A DNA stretch of 64,000 bases from assembly GCF_021739025.1 (NCBI RefSeq), contig NZ_JAKKOT010000003.1:744001-808000 (forward strand), in the 5' to 3' direction. The position numbers and the translations under genes were made by a program. Shown piece by piece: positions 24,675 through 32,176 of this stretch. The notes under the pieces are model-generated. The model ran no database searches and was not told the DNA's origin. It was given only the letters and a program-made list of their open reading frames with translations. The DNA comes from Gordonia liuliyuniae. Lineage in GTDB: Bacteria; Actinomycetota; Actinomycetes; Mycobacteriales; Mycobacteriaceae. Numbering within the stretch: the first letter of the stretch is position 1; each line of letters opens with the position of its first letter.

Positions 24675-25648
24675 CTAATCCCTGCCGGTAAAATCGGCTC
24701 TGACGATGCTTCGATAGATGTCGAACGAGTCCTTGGGGACGTAGTCGTCATCGAGCAGACCAAAAGTTCCGACCGCTTGACCGCCTGACGTGTCCGCGTC
24801 GCGGAGTCCGAAGTACTCGCAGACCGTGATGTTGAGTTCTTCTGCGACCTGCTCGAGCGCCGCCACCATGTCAGTGATCGACCGGACCTGCGCGGCTGCA
24901 GTTCGGCCGTCTCCGCTCGGTGAGCCCAACTCCACGATGTGGATGGGTATCCGTTTAGGAATCTTCGCCGTGGCGAGGCTGCGCAGGCGAAGGAGTCGTA
25001 CCGCATTCTCAGTGAGCATTGGAACGGCTTCTGGCGGGGTAGGGGAGAAGGCGTCGGGGTAGAGGCCGAGGCCGACGTAGTCGACGAAGTTAGCGAACTG
25101 CTCCGCAGAAAGGTTCGCAAGCATCTGCCAGAACCCGTCATCACCGCCCAACCACTCGGCTGGCTCCGCGACCGAGAAGCCGACCCGAACGTGTGGTGGT
25201 GCCGCTCGCTTCGCGTAAGGGAGTCCTCGAATGAGGGCATCTATGACTCCGGGTGAGCTCCCGTCGATCAGTGGGATGGGGAAGTTCGGTTCCAGGGTGA
25301 CTTGGAGATACCGGACGATGTGACCGTAACGCTCCAAGACGGCGTCGAGAAACGCCAGCCATCCGGAATCTCCTCAGCCGAAGGGAGATAGCTGACCACG
25401 AGATCCAGCTCTCGTTCGTTCTGGAGGTACCACTCGTCGGGCATGGTGAGGCCAGTGAGCTCATCGTCGGCACCAAGGGAACGGACGAGAGCCGGGTCCG
25501 GATCGGCACCCAGAAAGTGGATGTACTCACGGATGACGTGCGGGGAGCCGCCCATGAGGTCGTCGACGGCAGAGGCGATCCTTTCCGGGCTGTCTGGCTT
25601 TGCGCTGGTCGTACCTGCGCGGCCGGCGACATAAATGCCGTACTTCAT
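24675..25648 (-). pseudogene. Glycoside-hydrolase-like protein, frameshifted
   Basis: Two overlapping frames make one protein. The first starts at ATG 25648 (MKYGIYVAGRAGTTSAKPD), overlapping the PadR stop, and runs to EEIPDGW. The second continues with AFLDAVLERYGHIVRYLQV to the stop at 24675. One missing base near 25356-25362 joins them into about 324 residues. The C-terminal part has features of a TIM-barrel glycosidase: IHIVELGSPSG (a strand ending in Glu), CEYFGLRDADT, and FGLLDDDYVPKDSFDIYRSI, which resembles the usual ending of clan-A hydrolases. The substrate is unknown. It is translationally coupled to the PadR regulator. Confidence 0.6.
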
Positions 25649-26205
25649 TCGGGTTTGTCTCCCATCCAATCGATGTGTCCAGATTCGATCCTGTCGTGGA
25701 ACTGTTCGAGCCAGGTTGCCTCCGAGGCGAGCATGCGGAGCCAGTAATCGACCTCGATCATCTTGATCTCGGCGAGATCGGCCGCGCTGTCGCTGAGGTC
25801 GGCGATCTCCTGTTGGATCCGACGGGTTCTCTCGTCGAGGACGTCCTCAGCTAACCCTTTGCTCAGGAGACCGACATATGCGAGCGCAGTGACGAAGTCA
25901 GCATTCATGGCGGGCGCAGTGCGGATGGCTTCTTCGATGCGGTGCTGCATATGTGTGACGCCAGCTTCGGTGAGGTCATAGATCGTCCTCGGCGGCCGGT
26001 TTCCCAGACGTTCAGGCGCGCGTGGCGTGACCAGATCAGCGTCGGCCAGCGACTTGGCGAGAGTGGTGATGCTGCTTCGGGAGGCGCGGAGATGTCGGTA
26101 ACGGTCGTTGAGGCGCAAGGTAAGCCCATACGCGTGGTCCGCCTGCTCGAGGAGGAGCCCCAGGGTGGGCAGCGACAACTTGCTGTGGAGAGCGTTCGTG
26201 GGCAC
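25645..26205 (-). CDS. PadR-family transcriptional regulator
   Basis: A 186-residue protein. The N-terminal winged helix (LSLPTLGLLLEQADHAYGLT, then ADADLVTPRAPERLGNRPPR and TIYDLTEAGVTHMQHR) matches PadR, including the TIYDLTEAG wing strand. The C-terminal part is a long helical dimerisation region (RTRRIQQEIADLSDSAADLA). The GTG at 26205 lies only nine bases from a 20-base near-palindrome that is probably its own operator. It is followed by the glycosidase-like gene in an ATGA overlap, so it probably represses this two-gene operon. Confidence 0.85.
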   Translation of the reverse strand: MPTNALHSKLSLPTLGLLLEQADHAYGLTLRLNDRYRHLRASRSSITTLAKSLADADLVTPRAPERLGNRPPRTIYDLTEAGVTHMQHRIEEAIRTAPAMNADFVTALAYVGLLSKGLAEDVLDERTRRIQQEIADLSDSAADLAEIKMIEVDYWLRMLASEATWLEQFHDRIESGHIDWMGDKPE

Positions 26206-26213
26206 ATAGGAAC

Positions 26214-26233
26214 TATAGGCGTATACGTCTATA
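26214..26233 (-). promoter_or_regulatory. Putative PadR operator
   Basis: TATAGGCGTATACGTCTATA is a 20-base palindrome with one mismatched pair. It lies directly upstream of the PadR start and overlaps the likely promoter. Confidence 0.6.
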
Positions 26234-26391
26234 TTGCAACGTCAGATAGTGCCCCTGCGCGTTGCAGTGGAAATCTATCCGTATTCAGGCACGGAGCGCC
26301 GTCTCCACGCGCCCGCGCCGGCTCAGTCGCAGGTCTAGCGTTTCAGTGCCGCGACTGGACGGAGCCAGACCATGTGCGATAAGGTTGCCTT

Positions 26392-26865
26392 ATGGTCTTG
26401 TTGGCGGAGTACCGCGATGCGCGGCGAGGCGAGGATGTCGCTCGGCTGCGTCGCGTCATCGCGTTGCGCGCGATGACTGTTACGGGGATGAGTCAGCGGC
26501 AAATCGCTGAGGCGCTGGGTACCTCTCAGCCAGCGATCAGTCAGCAGCTTCGATCCGCACCTGACCTTGAAGGCATCCATCCGGAGGAGTTGCTTGAGGC
26601 GGCTGCGCCCGTCCTCAAGGCGCTGGCAGGGGAGCGTAGTTTCGAGCACCTGGCGGTGTTCGGCTCTGTCGCACGCGGCGAAGCTCGTCAGGACTCCGAC
26701 ATCGACCTGATCGTGGATGCGCCGACTGGCACGTCGTCGTTTGGGTTCGTCAGGTTCAAGCAGCTGATCGAGCAGGTTCTTGGTCGTGAGGTCGACTTGG
26801 TCTCGTATGGCAGCCTGACGCCGACGATGGACGATGACATCCGGCGCGACGTGGTGCTCCTGTGA
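26392..26865 (+). CDS. HTH-MNT nucleotidyltransferase antitoxin (MntA-like)
   Basis: The N-terminus has a helix-turn-helix (MTVTGMSQRQIAEALGTSQP with PAISQQL). The C-terminus is a minimal nucleotidyltransferase domain with the signature FGSVARGEARQDSDIDLIVD and a third acidic residue in REVDLVSYG. MNT proteins of this type neutralise HepT toxins by adding AMP units to the HEPN toxin. The HTH fusion suggests autoregulation by the same protein. The HepT gene starts inside its stop codon (TGATG). All catalytic acids appear present. Confidence 0.87.
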   Translation: MVLLAEYRDARRGEDVARLRRVIALRAMTVTGMSQRQIAEALGTSQPAISQQLRSAPDLEGIHPEELLEAAAPVLKALAGERSFEHLAVFGSVARGEARQDSDIDLIVDAPTGTSSFGFVRFKQLIEQVLGREVDLVSYGSLTPTMDDDIRRDVVLL

Positions 26866-27227
26866 TGAACCGAAGCGCCGCCAAGGAGCTGCTGCACATT
26901 GAGGGCTGGCTCGATCGGTCCGCCGAGATTGTCTCACGTGACAAGGATGCCTACCTTGCCGATGCACTCCTGTAAGAAGCTGGGGACTCCTTGATGATGA
27001 AGCTCGGCGAGGCCGCGAATCGTCTCTCGCGACTCGATGTGCTCGCGCCCGACGGCGTCGAGTGGGCGTTGGCCGTCGCCAACCGAAACTTCATCATCCA
27101 CCAGTACGACCAGATCAACCGCGAGTTGACCTGGCTGACTTTATCGGTCGATCTACCGGGTTGGCGGGCATCTCTGGCACCGCTCGTCGAAGATGCGCGG
27201 ACCGTGCTTAGGTCCGACACCAACTGA
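26865..27227 (+). pseudogene. HepT-family HEPN toxin gene with an in-frame stop
   Basis: Frame from ATG 26865: MNRSAAKELLHIEGWLDRSA onward. It meets TAA at 26973-26975 after 36 residues, then continues without further stops (EAGDSLMMKLGEAANRLSRL) to TGA 27227. The active-site motif R-x4-H-x-Y (RNFIIHQY) lies after the stop. Gln is expected at the stop position from family sequences, so CAA to TAA is the simplest change. As read, no full toxin would be made unless readthrough or internal initiation at the ATG pair near 26994 occurs. The partner antitoxin is intact. Confidence 0.75.
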
Positions 27228-27331
27228 CCTTTCAGCGCCGCCGTCCAGACCATCGAAGTCGCCTATCGGGGTGTCCGCGCGAACGCCTGGTGTCGTTAGC
27301 CAACTGCCTGAACCAGGTGGAGTTCGGCGTT

Positions 27332-27362
27332 TAACGTCTAGCGTTATTGACGGACTCCGTCA
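27332..27362 (+). promoter_or_regulatory. Tandem palindromic operators of higBA
   Basis: TAACG-TCTAG-CGTTA (27332-27346) and TGACGG-ACT-CCGTCA (27348-27362) are adjacent inverted repeats, 12 bases before the higB GTG. They are typical of HigA autorepressor sites. A near copy lies at 36636-36666. Confidence 0.7.
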
Positions 27363-27374
27363 TACACTGGTCTC

Positions 27375-27665
27375 GTGATCAGATCGTTCGGCAGCAGGGA
27401 CACCGAGCGGATCTGGCATGAGCAGTACGTCAAGCGTGTGGACCGGAGCGTGCAGCGAGCGACCTTGCGGAAGCTCGAGCTGATCCACGCGGCGAAGGAC
27501 GTCGAGGACCTCCGGATCCCGCCGGGGAACCGAATGGAGCGGCTCGTCGGCGACCGTCGTGGCCAGCACAGCATCCGCGTCAACGCGCAATGGCGTCTCT
27601 GCTTCGTCTGGAGAGGGAGGTGTGGACAATGTCGAACTCGTCGACTACCACTGAGGCCGATCTGA
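27375..27665 (+). CDS. higB: HigB-type toxin (RelE superfamily), altered C-terminus
   Basis: A ribosome-dependent mRNA interferase by family. The sequence MIRSFGSRDTERIWHEQYVK, the RKLELIHAAKDVEDLRIPPG segment and SIRVNAQWRLCFVW are hallmark HigB blocks. After CFVW the frame departs from the family. In the next frame GGVDNVELVDYH and a stop at 27654 give the usual ending, which implies one extra base near 27610-27618. As read, the last 17 residues are abnormal and overlap the antitoxin start. It is either an inactivated toxin or a local sequence error. Confidence 0.8.
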   Translation: MIRSFGSRDTERIWHEQYVKRVDRSVQRATLRKLELIHAAKDVEDLRIPPGNRMERLVGDRRGQHSIRVNAQWRLCFVWRGRCGQCRTRRLPLRPI

Positions 27666-27949
27666 TCGAGCCGATCCATCCGGGAGAGATCCTGATGGAG
27701 GATTTCATCGAGGGCTTCGGGATCACGCAGAACAAGCTTGCCGTGTCCATCGGAGTGCCGCCGCGGCGCATCAACGAGATCGTGCACGGCAAGCGAGGGA
27801 TCACCGCGGATACGGCGATCCGTCTGGCGCGCTACTTCGGCACGTCCGAGGAGTTTTGGATGAACTTGCAGTCGAACTACGAGCTGCGGCTCGAGCGACG
27901 GGCGCTGCGTGACCAGGTCGCTGCGATCACGCCACTCGTCGTTGCGTGA
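27629..27949 (+). CDS. higA: HigA-type antitoxin
   Basis: A 106-residue XRE-family antitoxin: IHPGEILMEDFIEGFGITQN, then KLAVSIGVPPRRINEIVHGK and RYFGTSEEFWMNLQSNYEL, the standard HigA blocks. The ATG at 27629 lies inside the end of higB, the usual toxin-first arrangement. Its end overlaps the P-loop kinase start (GTGA). It should repress the operon through the tandem palindromes upstream of higB. Confidence 0.9.
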   Translation: MSNSSTTTEADLIEPIHPGEILMEDFIEGFGITQNKLAVSIGVPPRRINEIVHGKRGITADTAIRLARYFGTSEEFWMNLQSNYELRLERRALRDQVAAITPLVVA

Positions 27950-28416
27950 GCGCTCGACTCGTCGCGGTCTCCGGTCTGCCCGGGGTCGGGAAAACGAGCG
28001 TCGCCGAGATCATCGCTGCGCGCACGAGGTCTGTCCATCTGTCCATCGACGCAGTCGAGGAGGCGATCCTCGCCTGCGGACTGCCGTCAGGGTGGCAAGT
28101 CGGCGTCTCGGCATACGAGGCGGTGCGTGCGATGGCGGAGCAGAATCTGCGGCTCGGTCACGATGTCATCGTCGATGCAGTCAATGACAGTGAAGAGGCT
28201 CGGCAGACCTGGCGGACGGCGGCCTCGCGAACGGATGCATGCATCGAGTTCGTGTACCTCATGATCTCCGATGCGCGGGAGCATGAGCGAAGGCTCAGCG
28301 GCCGGGATCGCGGTCTCGTCTTCGTCGGTGAGCCGACCTGGACGGACGTTGAGCGCCGGCGCGCGGACTACGCCGCCTGGTCCGGTGAGGTCCTGGAGTT
28401 CCGGTTCAACGTCTGA
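27946..28416 (+). CDS. P-loop kinase-like ATPase
   Basis: A 156-residue AAA_33/zeta-like kinase. The Walker A is GLPGVGKTS, preceded by LVAVSG, and VIVDAVNDSEEAR is the likely Walker B region with a substrate-binding Asp. A DREHERRL-like lid (ISDAREHERRLSGRDRG) and VFVGEPTWTDVERRRADY follow. It is coupled to higA. Such kinases phosphorylate small molecules or RNA, sometimes giving resistance or toxin activity. Its 3' end sequence (GAGTTCCGGTTCAACGT) recurs in degenerate form at three other places in the window. Confidence 0.8.
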   Translation: MSARLVAVSGLPGVGKTSVAEIIAARTRSVHLSIDAVEEAILACGLPSGWQVGVSAYEAVRAMAEQNLRLGHDVIVDAVNDSEEARQTWRTAASRTDACIEFVYLMISDAREHERRLSGRDRGLVFVGEPTWTDVERRRADYAAWSGEVLEFRFNV

Positions 28417-28550
28417 GCCCCGACCCGGTCGGACTGTGGCTGATGCAGGAACAGGCCGCGCCGGCTCGTCACTTCTGCGTGCATCTGCAGTCACTGGAGG
28501 CCCGGCTGACGGCATCAACTGATCGCGCCGTGTGATCCACCGACGACAAC

Positions 28551-28571
28551 TGGTACCATTATGTCGTACCA
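28551..28571 (+). promoter_or_regulatory. Putative YefM operator
   Basis: Inverted repeat TGGTAC, nine bases, GTACCA, located 27 bases upstream of the yefM ATG. This fits an autorepressor site of the YefM-YoeB module. Confidence 0.5.
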
Positions 28572-28597
28572 CTCGACCGGATCTGGGGGTCCTCATC

Positions 28598-28858
28598 ATG
28601 TCCATCAGCGCAAGCGAGGCGCGCAAGACTCTGTTTCCGCTCATCGAGCGTGTGAACGAGGATCGCGATGCCGTCGAGATCGTCTCCCGCCACGGCAATG
28701 CGGTGCTCATGCCGGCCGACGAGTACGCCGCGTGGCAGGAGACCGCGTACCTCTTCCGTTCGCCGGCCAACGCTCGCCGGCTGCTCGATGCTTACGACCG
28801 CGCACGCGCCGGGAAGGTCGAGGTCCACGATCTCGACCGAGCAGACGAGGATGCTTGA
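28598..28858 (+). CDS. yefM: YefM/Phd-family antitoxin
   Basis: An 86-residue protein starting MSISASEARKTLFPLIERVN, with the HGNAVLMPADEYAAWQET block of the YefM/Phd family. It binds operator DNA as a dimer and inhibits YoeB through its C-terminus. It overlaps yoeB (TGATG), as in the classical module. The ATG at 28598 is chosen on family start; an upstream frame adds 22 unrelated residues. Confidence 0.93.
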   Translation: MSISASEARKTLFPLIERVNEDRDAVEIVSRHGNAVLMPADEYAAWQETAYLFRSPANARRLLDAYDRARAGKVEVHDLDRADEDA

Positions 28859-29112
28859 TGCGTCTGGTCTGGGACGAGTCGGCGTGGGAGGACTATAAGC
28901 ACTGGCAGCGCGCTGACCGGAAGGTCCTGAGGCGTGTCAACACGCTCATCGACGCCTGCCTGCGCGAACCGTTCTCCGGGATCGGCAAGCCTGAACAGTT
29001 GAAGTACGGTGCGCAGGGCGCGTGGTCGAGACGCATCACCGAGGAGCACCGACTGGTCTACCTCGTCGACGATGACGACCTCGTGATCCTGCAGGCCCGC
29101 TACCACTACTGA
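28858..29112 (+). CDS. yoeB: YoeB-family toxin
   Basis: An 84-residue RelE-superfamily mRNA interferase: MRLVWDESAWEDYKHWQRAD, GIGKPEQLKYGAQGAWSRRI, and the C-terminal ARYHY with catalytic His and Tyr. The conserved Glu and Arg residues (TEEHRLVYLV) are present. Full length and apparently active, unlike the two toxins upstream. Paired with yefM. Confidence 0.94.
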   Translation: MRLVWDESAWEDYKHWQRADRKVLRRVNTLIDACLREPFSGIGKPEQLKYGAQGAWSRRITEEHRLVYLVDDDDLVILQARYHY

Positions 29113-29315
29113 GCCAGACTGCCCCACGTGTGGCGACGTGGTCGAGGCGGTCGAACCATCAGTTGTGTCGTGGCGCTTACGTTGCCGGGTCGTCATTGTT
29201 GCCATCGCCTCGTCGGGGCGCGCTAGGTGCAGTTGGTCATGACGTCGCCGACGGCGACGCACGTCGCGCCGGCGAGGTGGTAGAGCGTGGAACGTTGGGA
29301 GCCTGGGCGACGGGA
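29113..29315. other. Convergent intergenic region
   Basis: Between yoeB and the TetR gene. No gene is recognised. This is a reasonable place for the right boundary of the accessory block, but no repeat marks it. Confidence 0.3.
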
Positions 29316-29948
29316 TCACCCGGTTTGTGGGGTGGGTCCCATGTCTTCCCGGCGATCGGCCGGGGTGGGCAGGATTTGGGCTGCTAGCGAATGGGCGGTC
29401 GCCGCCAGCGTCTCGACGTCCATCCCGGTGCGGCCCATGAACGTCAGGCCCTGCTGAGCGGCCAGCAGCGCCCGGGCGACGCTGACGGGGTCGACGGAGG
29501 CGGTCAGGTCGCCCTCGACCTGAGCCCGCCGCACGCCCTCGGCCAGTACCACTGTGATCCCCTCGTATGTTCGCCGCGCCTCCGCGGCGACGGTGGGATC
29601 GGTGGAAGCCAGTTCGGTCGTGCTGTTGGCGAGCAGACAGCCGCGCCGGGCGACCCGGCCCGCGGGGTCGCCCACCGGCATCATCACGAAGGAGTGTAGC
29701 GCGTCGACCGCGCGTGGAGCCGAGTCGATCGACCCGCGCACCGCGTGGTCGAGCGATGCCACGTACCGGTGCAGCACCCGGAGGAAGAGCGCGTGTTTGT
29801 CCCCGAAGGCGGCGTAGAGACTGCCCTTGCCCAGGCGGGTGACTCGCATGAGGTCCTGGAGCGACGTCGCCGCATAGCCTGCGTCCCAAAACTGGTCGCA
29901 GACTGCGCGCAGCACCGTTTCCTCGTCGAACTGCCGTGGCCTCGCCAT
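29316..29948 (-). CDS. TetR/AcrR-family regulator
   Basis: A 210-residue regulator. The HTH is ATSLQDLMRVTRLGKGSLYA following FDEETVLRAVCDQFWDAGYA; the C-terminal ligand domain contains GCLLANSTTELAS, a TetR_C feature of the AcrR/YcdC-like group. The start MARPRQFDEE at 29948 is chosen on family; an upstream extension is unlikely. It is divergent from an SDR gene, with two operator-like palindromes between them, and probably represses both itself and the SDR. Confidence 0.92.
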   Translation of the reverse strand: MARPRQFDEETVLRAVCDQFWDAGYAATSLQDLMRVTRLGKGSLYAAFGDKHALFLRVLHRYVASLDHAVRGSIDSAPRAVDALHSFVMMPVGDPAGRVARRGCLLANSTTELASTDPTVAAEARRTYEGITVVLAEGVRRAQVEGDLTASVDPVSVARALLAAQQGLTFMGRTGMDVETLAATAHSLAAQILPTPADRREDMGPTPQTG

Positions 29949-29967
29949 GTCCCCACCGTACCCGTTA

Positions 29968-30011
29968 TTGACCGCTCGGTCCACTATGGATATGGTGGAC
30001 CGAGCGGTCAA
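29968..30011. promoter_or_regulatory. Paired TetR operators
   Basis: Two 16-base sequences, TTGACCGCTCGGTCCA and its exact reverse complement, separated by 12 bases. Each contains the palindrome GACCG-NN-CGGTC. Position between the divergent TetR and SDR genes supports an operator for both promoters. Confidence 0.8.
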
Positions 30012-30091
30012 CAACGCGTTGCCACGCCATTGCGACCGTCGCCCAACTCGCCATTCCGGCGCTTCCACATGACTGCAGAGGACGAATACTT

Positions 30092-30850
30092 ATGGGTCAG
30101 CTCATCGACAAGACAGCCCTGGTTACCGGCGCGAGTACGGGCATCGGGCTCGCCACGGCCGAGCGCTTCATCGCTGAGGGCGCGCGCGTATACCTCACGG
30201 GACGTCGAAAGCTGGTGCTCGATGCCGCGGCCCAGGAGTTGGGCGACCAGGCGATCGCGATCCAGAGCGACGTCTCCGATCTGGACGACCTCGACAGGCT
30301 GTTCGACCGGATCGCCGCAGACGGGAATCTGCTCGACATCCTCTTTGCCAACGCCGGCGGCGGCGAGGCGAACCAGCCACTCGACTCGCTCACGCCCGAG
30401 GCCTTCGACCACACCTTCGGAATCAACGTGCGGGGCACGGTCTTCACGGTCCAGAAGGCGCTCCCGCTGCTGAACGATGGCGGGAGCATCGTGCTCACCG
30501 GTTCCAGTTCGGCGCGTCGTGGTACCACCGGCTTCGGTGTCTACTCCGCTACAAAGGCCGCCGTCAGGCAATTCGGCCGAGTCTGGGCCGCCGAGCTCGC
30601 GCCGCGCGGCCTGCGCGTCAACACGTTGGTGCCCGGCCCCACCGACACCCCGGGGCTCCGTGGCCTCGCCGAGAACTCAGGGCAAGCGGGCGCGCTCCTC
30701 GATGAGCTGGCGAGCAGCACACCCTTGCGACGCGCTGCTGATCCGACCGAGATCGCCAACGCCGTGCTCTTCCTGGCATCGGATCAGTCCAGCTTCGTCA
30801 CCGGCAGTGAGCTGTTCGTGGACGGTGGTGAGGTCCAGGTGTACCCATGA
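30092..30850 (+). CDS. Short-chain dehydrogenase/reductase
   Basis: Classical SDR of 252 residues: TGASTGIG cofactor motif near residues 12-19, NAG at ILFANAGGG, catalytic Ser in LTGSSSARRG, YSATK as the Tyr-x3-Lys pair, and VPGPTDTPG. It ends with the usual ELFVDGGEVQVYP. NAD(P)-dependent oxidation or reduction of an unknown substrate. Expression is likely controlled by the divergent TetR through the paired palindromes. Confidence 0.93.
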   Translation: MGQLIDKTALVTGASTGIGLATAERFIAEGARVYLTGRRKLVLDAAAQELGDQAIAIQSDVSDLDDLDRLFDRIAADGNLLDILFANAGGGEANQPLDSLTPEAFDHTFGINVRGTVFTVQKALPLLNDGGSIVLTGSSSARRGTTGFGVYSATKAAVRQFGRVWAAELAPRGLRVNTLVPGPTDTPGLRGLAENSGQAGALLDELASSTPLRRAADPTEIANAVLFLASDQSSFVTGSELFVDGGEVQVYP

Positions 30851-30885
30851 CTGGAAGAACGGAAGGTTCAGGCTCGATTCGCCGC

Positions 30886-30990
30886 TCGGCACAGCTCTCG
30901 ACTGACTTGTTCGGGACCCGATTCGCTCGGATCCAGGATTCGAGCGCGAACATCTGGTGGATCTGGCAGCACGGCGAGCCTGAGAAGCGC
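30886..30990 (+). pseudogene. VOC/glyoxalase domain remnant
   Basis: The frame reads LFGTRFARIQDSSANIWWIW, a close match to the last strands of PhnB-like VOC proteins (GDRFARVRDPFGNIWWI pattern). No start or N-terminal half is present. A short decayed fragment between the SDR and the next TetR; the rest of 30851-31154 shows nothing else. Confidence 0.55.
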
Positions 30991-31154
30991 ATCGTCGTCA
31001 TCGGCGGGATCGGCCAGGTCGGGGTCCTTTCAAGAGTTTCACGGGCGATCTGGCGCCTCTACCAGCGAAAAAGCCACCGAGTCGGCGAAGTGCGTCACCG
31101 TGTCCGCCCCTACCTCATCATTGAGGCCAGAGTGCCGACGGGACCAGAGCCCAA

Positions 31155-31172
31155 TACCCACTGCGTGGATTT
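31155..31172 (+). promoter_or_regulatory. Operator upstream of the second TetR gene
   Basis: TACCCACTGCGTGGATTT contains the dyad CCAC-TGC-GTGG. The same sequence with one change (TACCCACGGCGTGGATTT) lies upstream of the gene at 36491. Likely the binding site of the adjacent regulator. Confidence 0.65.
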
Positions 31173-31865
31173 ATGATTAGTATCGGTGTTGTGAAGAACG
31201 GTTCGAGCGCCCGTCGGGGCCGCCCACCCAAAGGGGCGTCAGTCCTGTCGCGTGACGTGATCGTCGGCGCCACGCTTCAGGTCATTGACGCGGACGGCGT
31301 CAGCGGCGTCAGCATGCGGGAAGTGGGCCGTGTTCTCGGGGTTGACCCCAAGAGCCTGTACAACCACGTCGACGGCAAGGAAGGTCTCCTGGATTCGGTG
31401 GCAGAGGCACTCCTCGGCGCACTGGATCTCCCGGAGCGGACGGGTGATCTTGTGGCCGATCTCAGGGCGATAGCCTTCGCGTTTCGCGACCGGGCTCTCG
31501 CCCATCCCGAAGCTGCCTCGCTGGTTCTGACGCGCCAACTGGCCTCTTTCGAAGGGTTGGCACCCGTCGAAGCCGTCCTCGGCATCCTGCAGGATGCGGG
31601 CTTCGATGCCGAGGAATCGGTCCATCTCCTGCGTGTCGTACTTGCCGCGCTTATCGGCACTTTGCTGCGGGAAGTCAACGCGGGTCCGACCTACGGGTCA
31701 GACGACGCCGCAGGGATCGCCGAGCGTACTGCGGCTCTGGAAGCCAGCGGCTTGCCCGCCGTTGCCGCCGTGGCGCCACAGCTGGCGACATTCGACGCCC
31801 ACAAGGAGTTCGAGTTCGCGCTTGATCTCGCGCTTGACGCGGTGGTGCGCCGAGCGCCGGCGTGA
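31173..31865 (+). CDS. TetR-family regulator
   Basis: About 230 residues with the HTH GVSMREVGRVLGVDPKSLYN and NHVDGKEGLLDSVAEAL; the C-terminal region (EFEFALDLALDAVVRRAP) fits the TetR_C group of tetracycline-repressor-like proteins. The ATG at 31173 directly abuts the operator; GTG 31191 is an alternative start. Because the operator also occurs upstream of the metallo-hydrolase gene at 36491, this protein probably controls the whole 36.5-to-32.2 kb operon and itself. Confidence 0.9.
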   Translation: MISIGVVKNGSSARRGRPPKGASVLSRDVIVGATLQVIDADGVSGVSMREVGRVLGVDPKSLYNHVDGKEGLLDSVAEALLGALDLPERTGDLVADLRAIAFAFRDRALAHPEAASLVLTRQLASFEGLAPVEAVLGILQDAGFDAEESVHLLRVVLAALIGTLLREVNAGPTYGSDDAAGIAERTAALEASGLPAVAAVAPQLATFDAHKEFEFALDLALDAVVRRAPA

Positions 31866-31904
31866 GGTGACCGCGCCGGGCCTCGGTTAGATGCCGGACG
31901 AGGA

Positions 31905-32176
31905 TCGACTGGCTCGATCGCCGTTGACGGCTTGGCGTCCGCCTCCTTCAGGTTGACCGGGTAGACGACCGTGTACGAAACGCCTGCCGCGGGCAGCAAT
32001 TGTTCGGCGGCGGCCTTGTCGTCGAAGAAGCCTTTGAGGGCGGTGCGGTAGATCAGGCGGGCAAAGACGGATGCCTTGGCTGCCGTGTCGCCAGCGCCGA
32101 AGGCCTGGCGTCGACGGCTGCAGTCAATGTGTGGGAGCCGAGGTTTGCCGGTGGCTCCAAGGACGGCGATTCTCAT
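31905..32176 (-). pseudogene. NAD(P)-binding (NmrA/SDR-like) protein, internally deleted
   Basis: Starts like an NAD(P)-binding protein (MRIAVLGATGK) but jumps after about 11 residues to FARLIYRTALKGFFDDKAAA and AGVSYTVVYPVNLKEADA, the late part of the family. About 100 residues of the fold are missing and the 3' end runs into unrelated sequence. Its ATG overlaps the stop of the upstream hydrolase, so it was the last gene of that operon. Confidence 0.65.
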
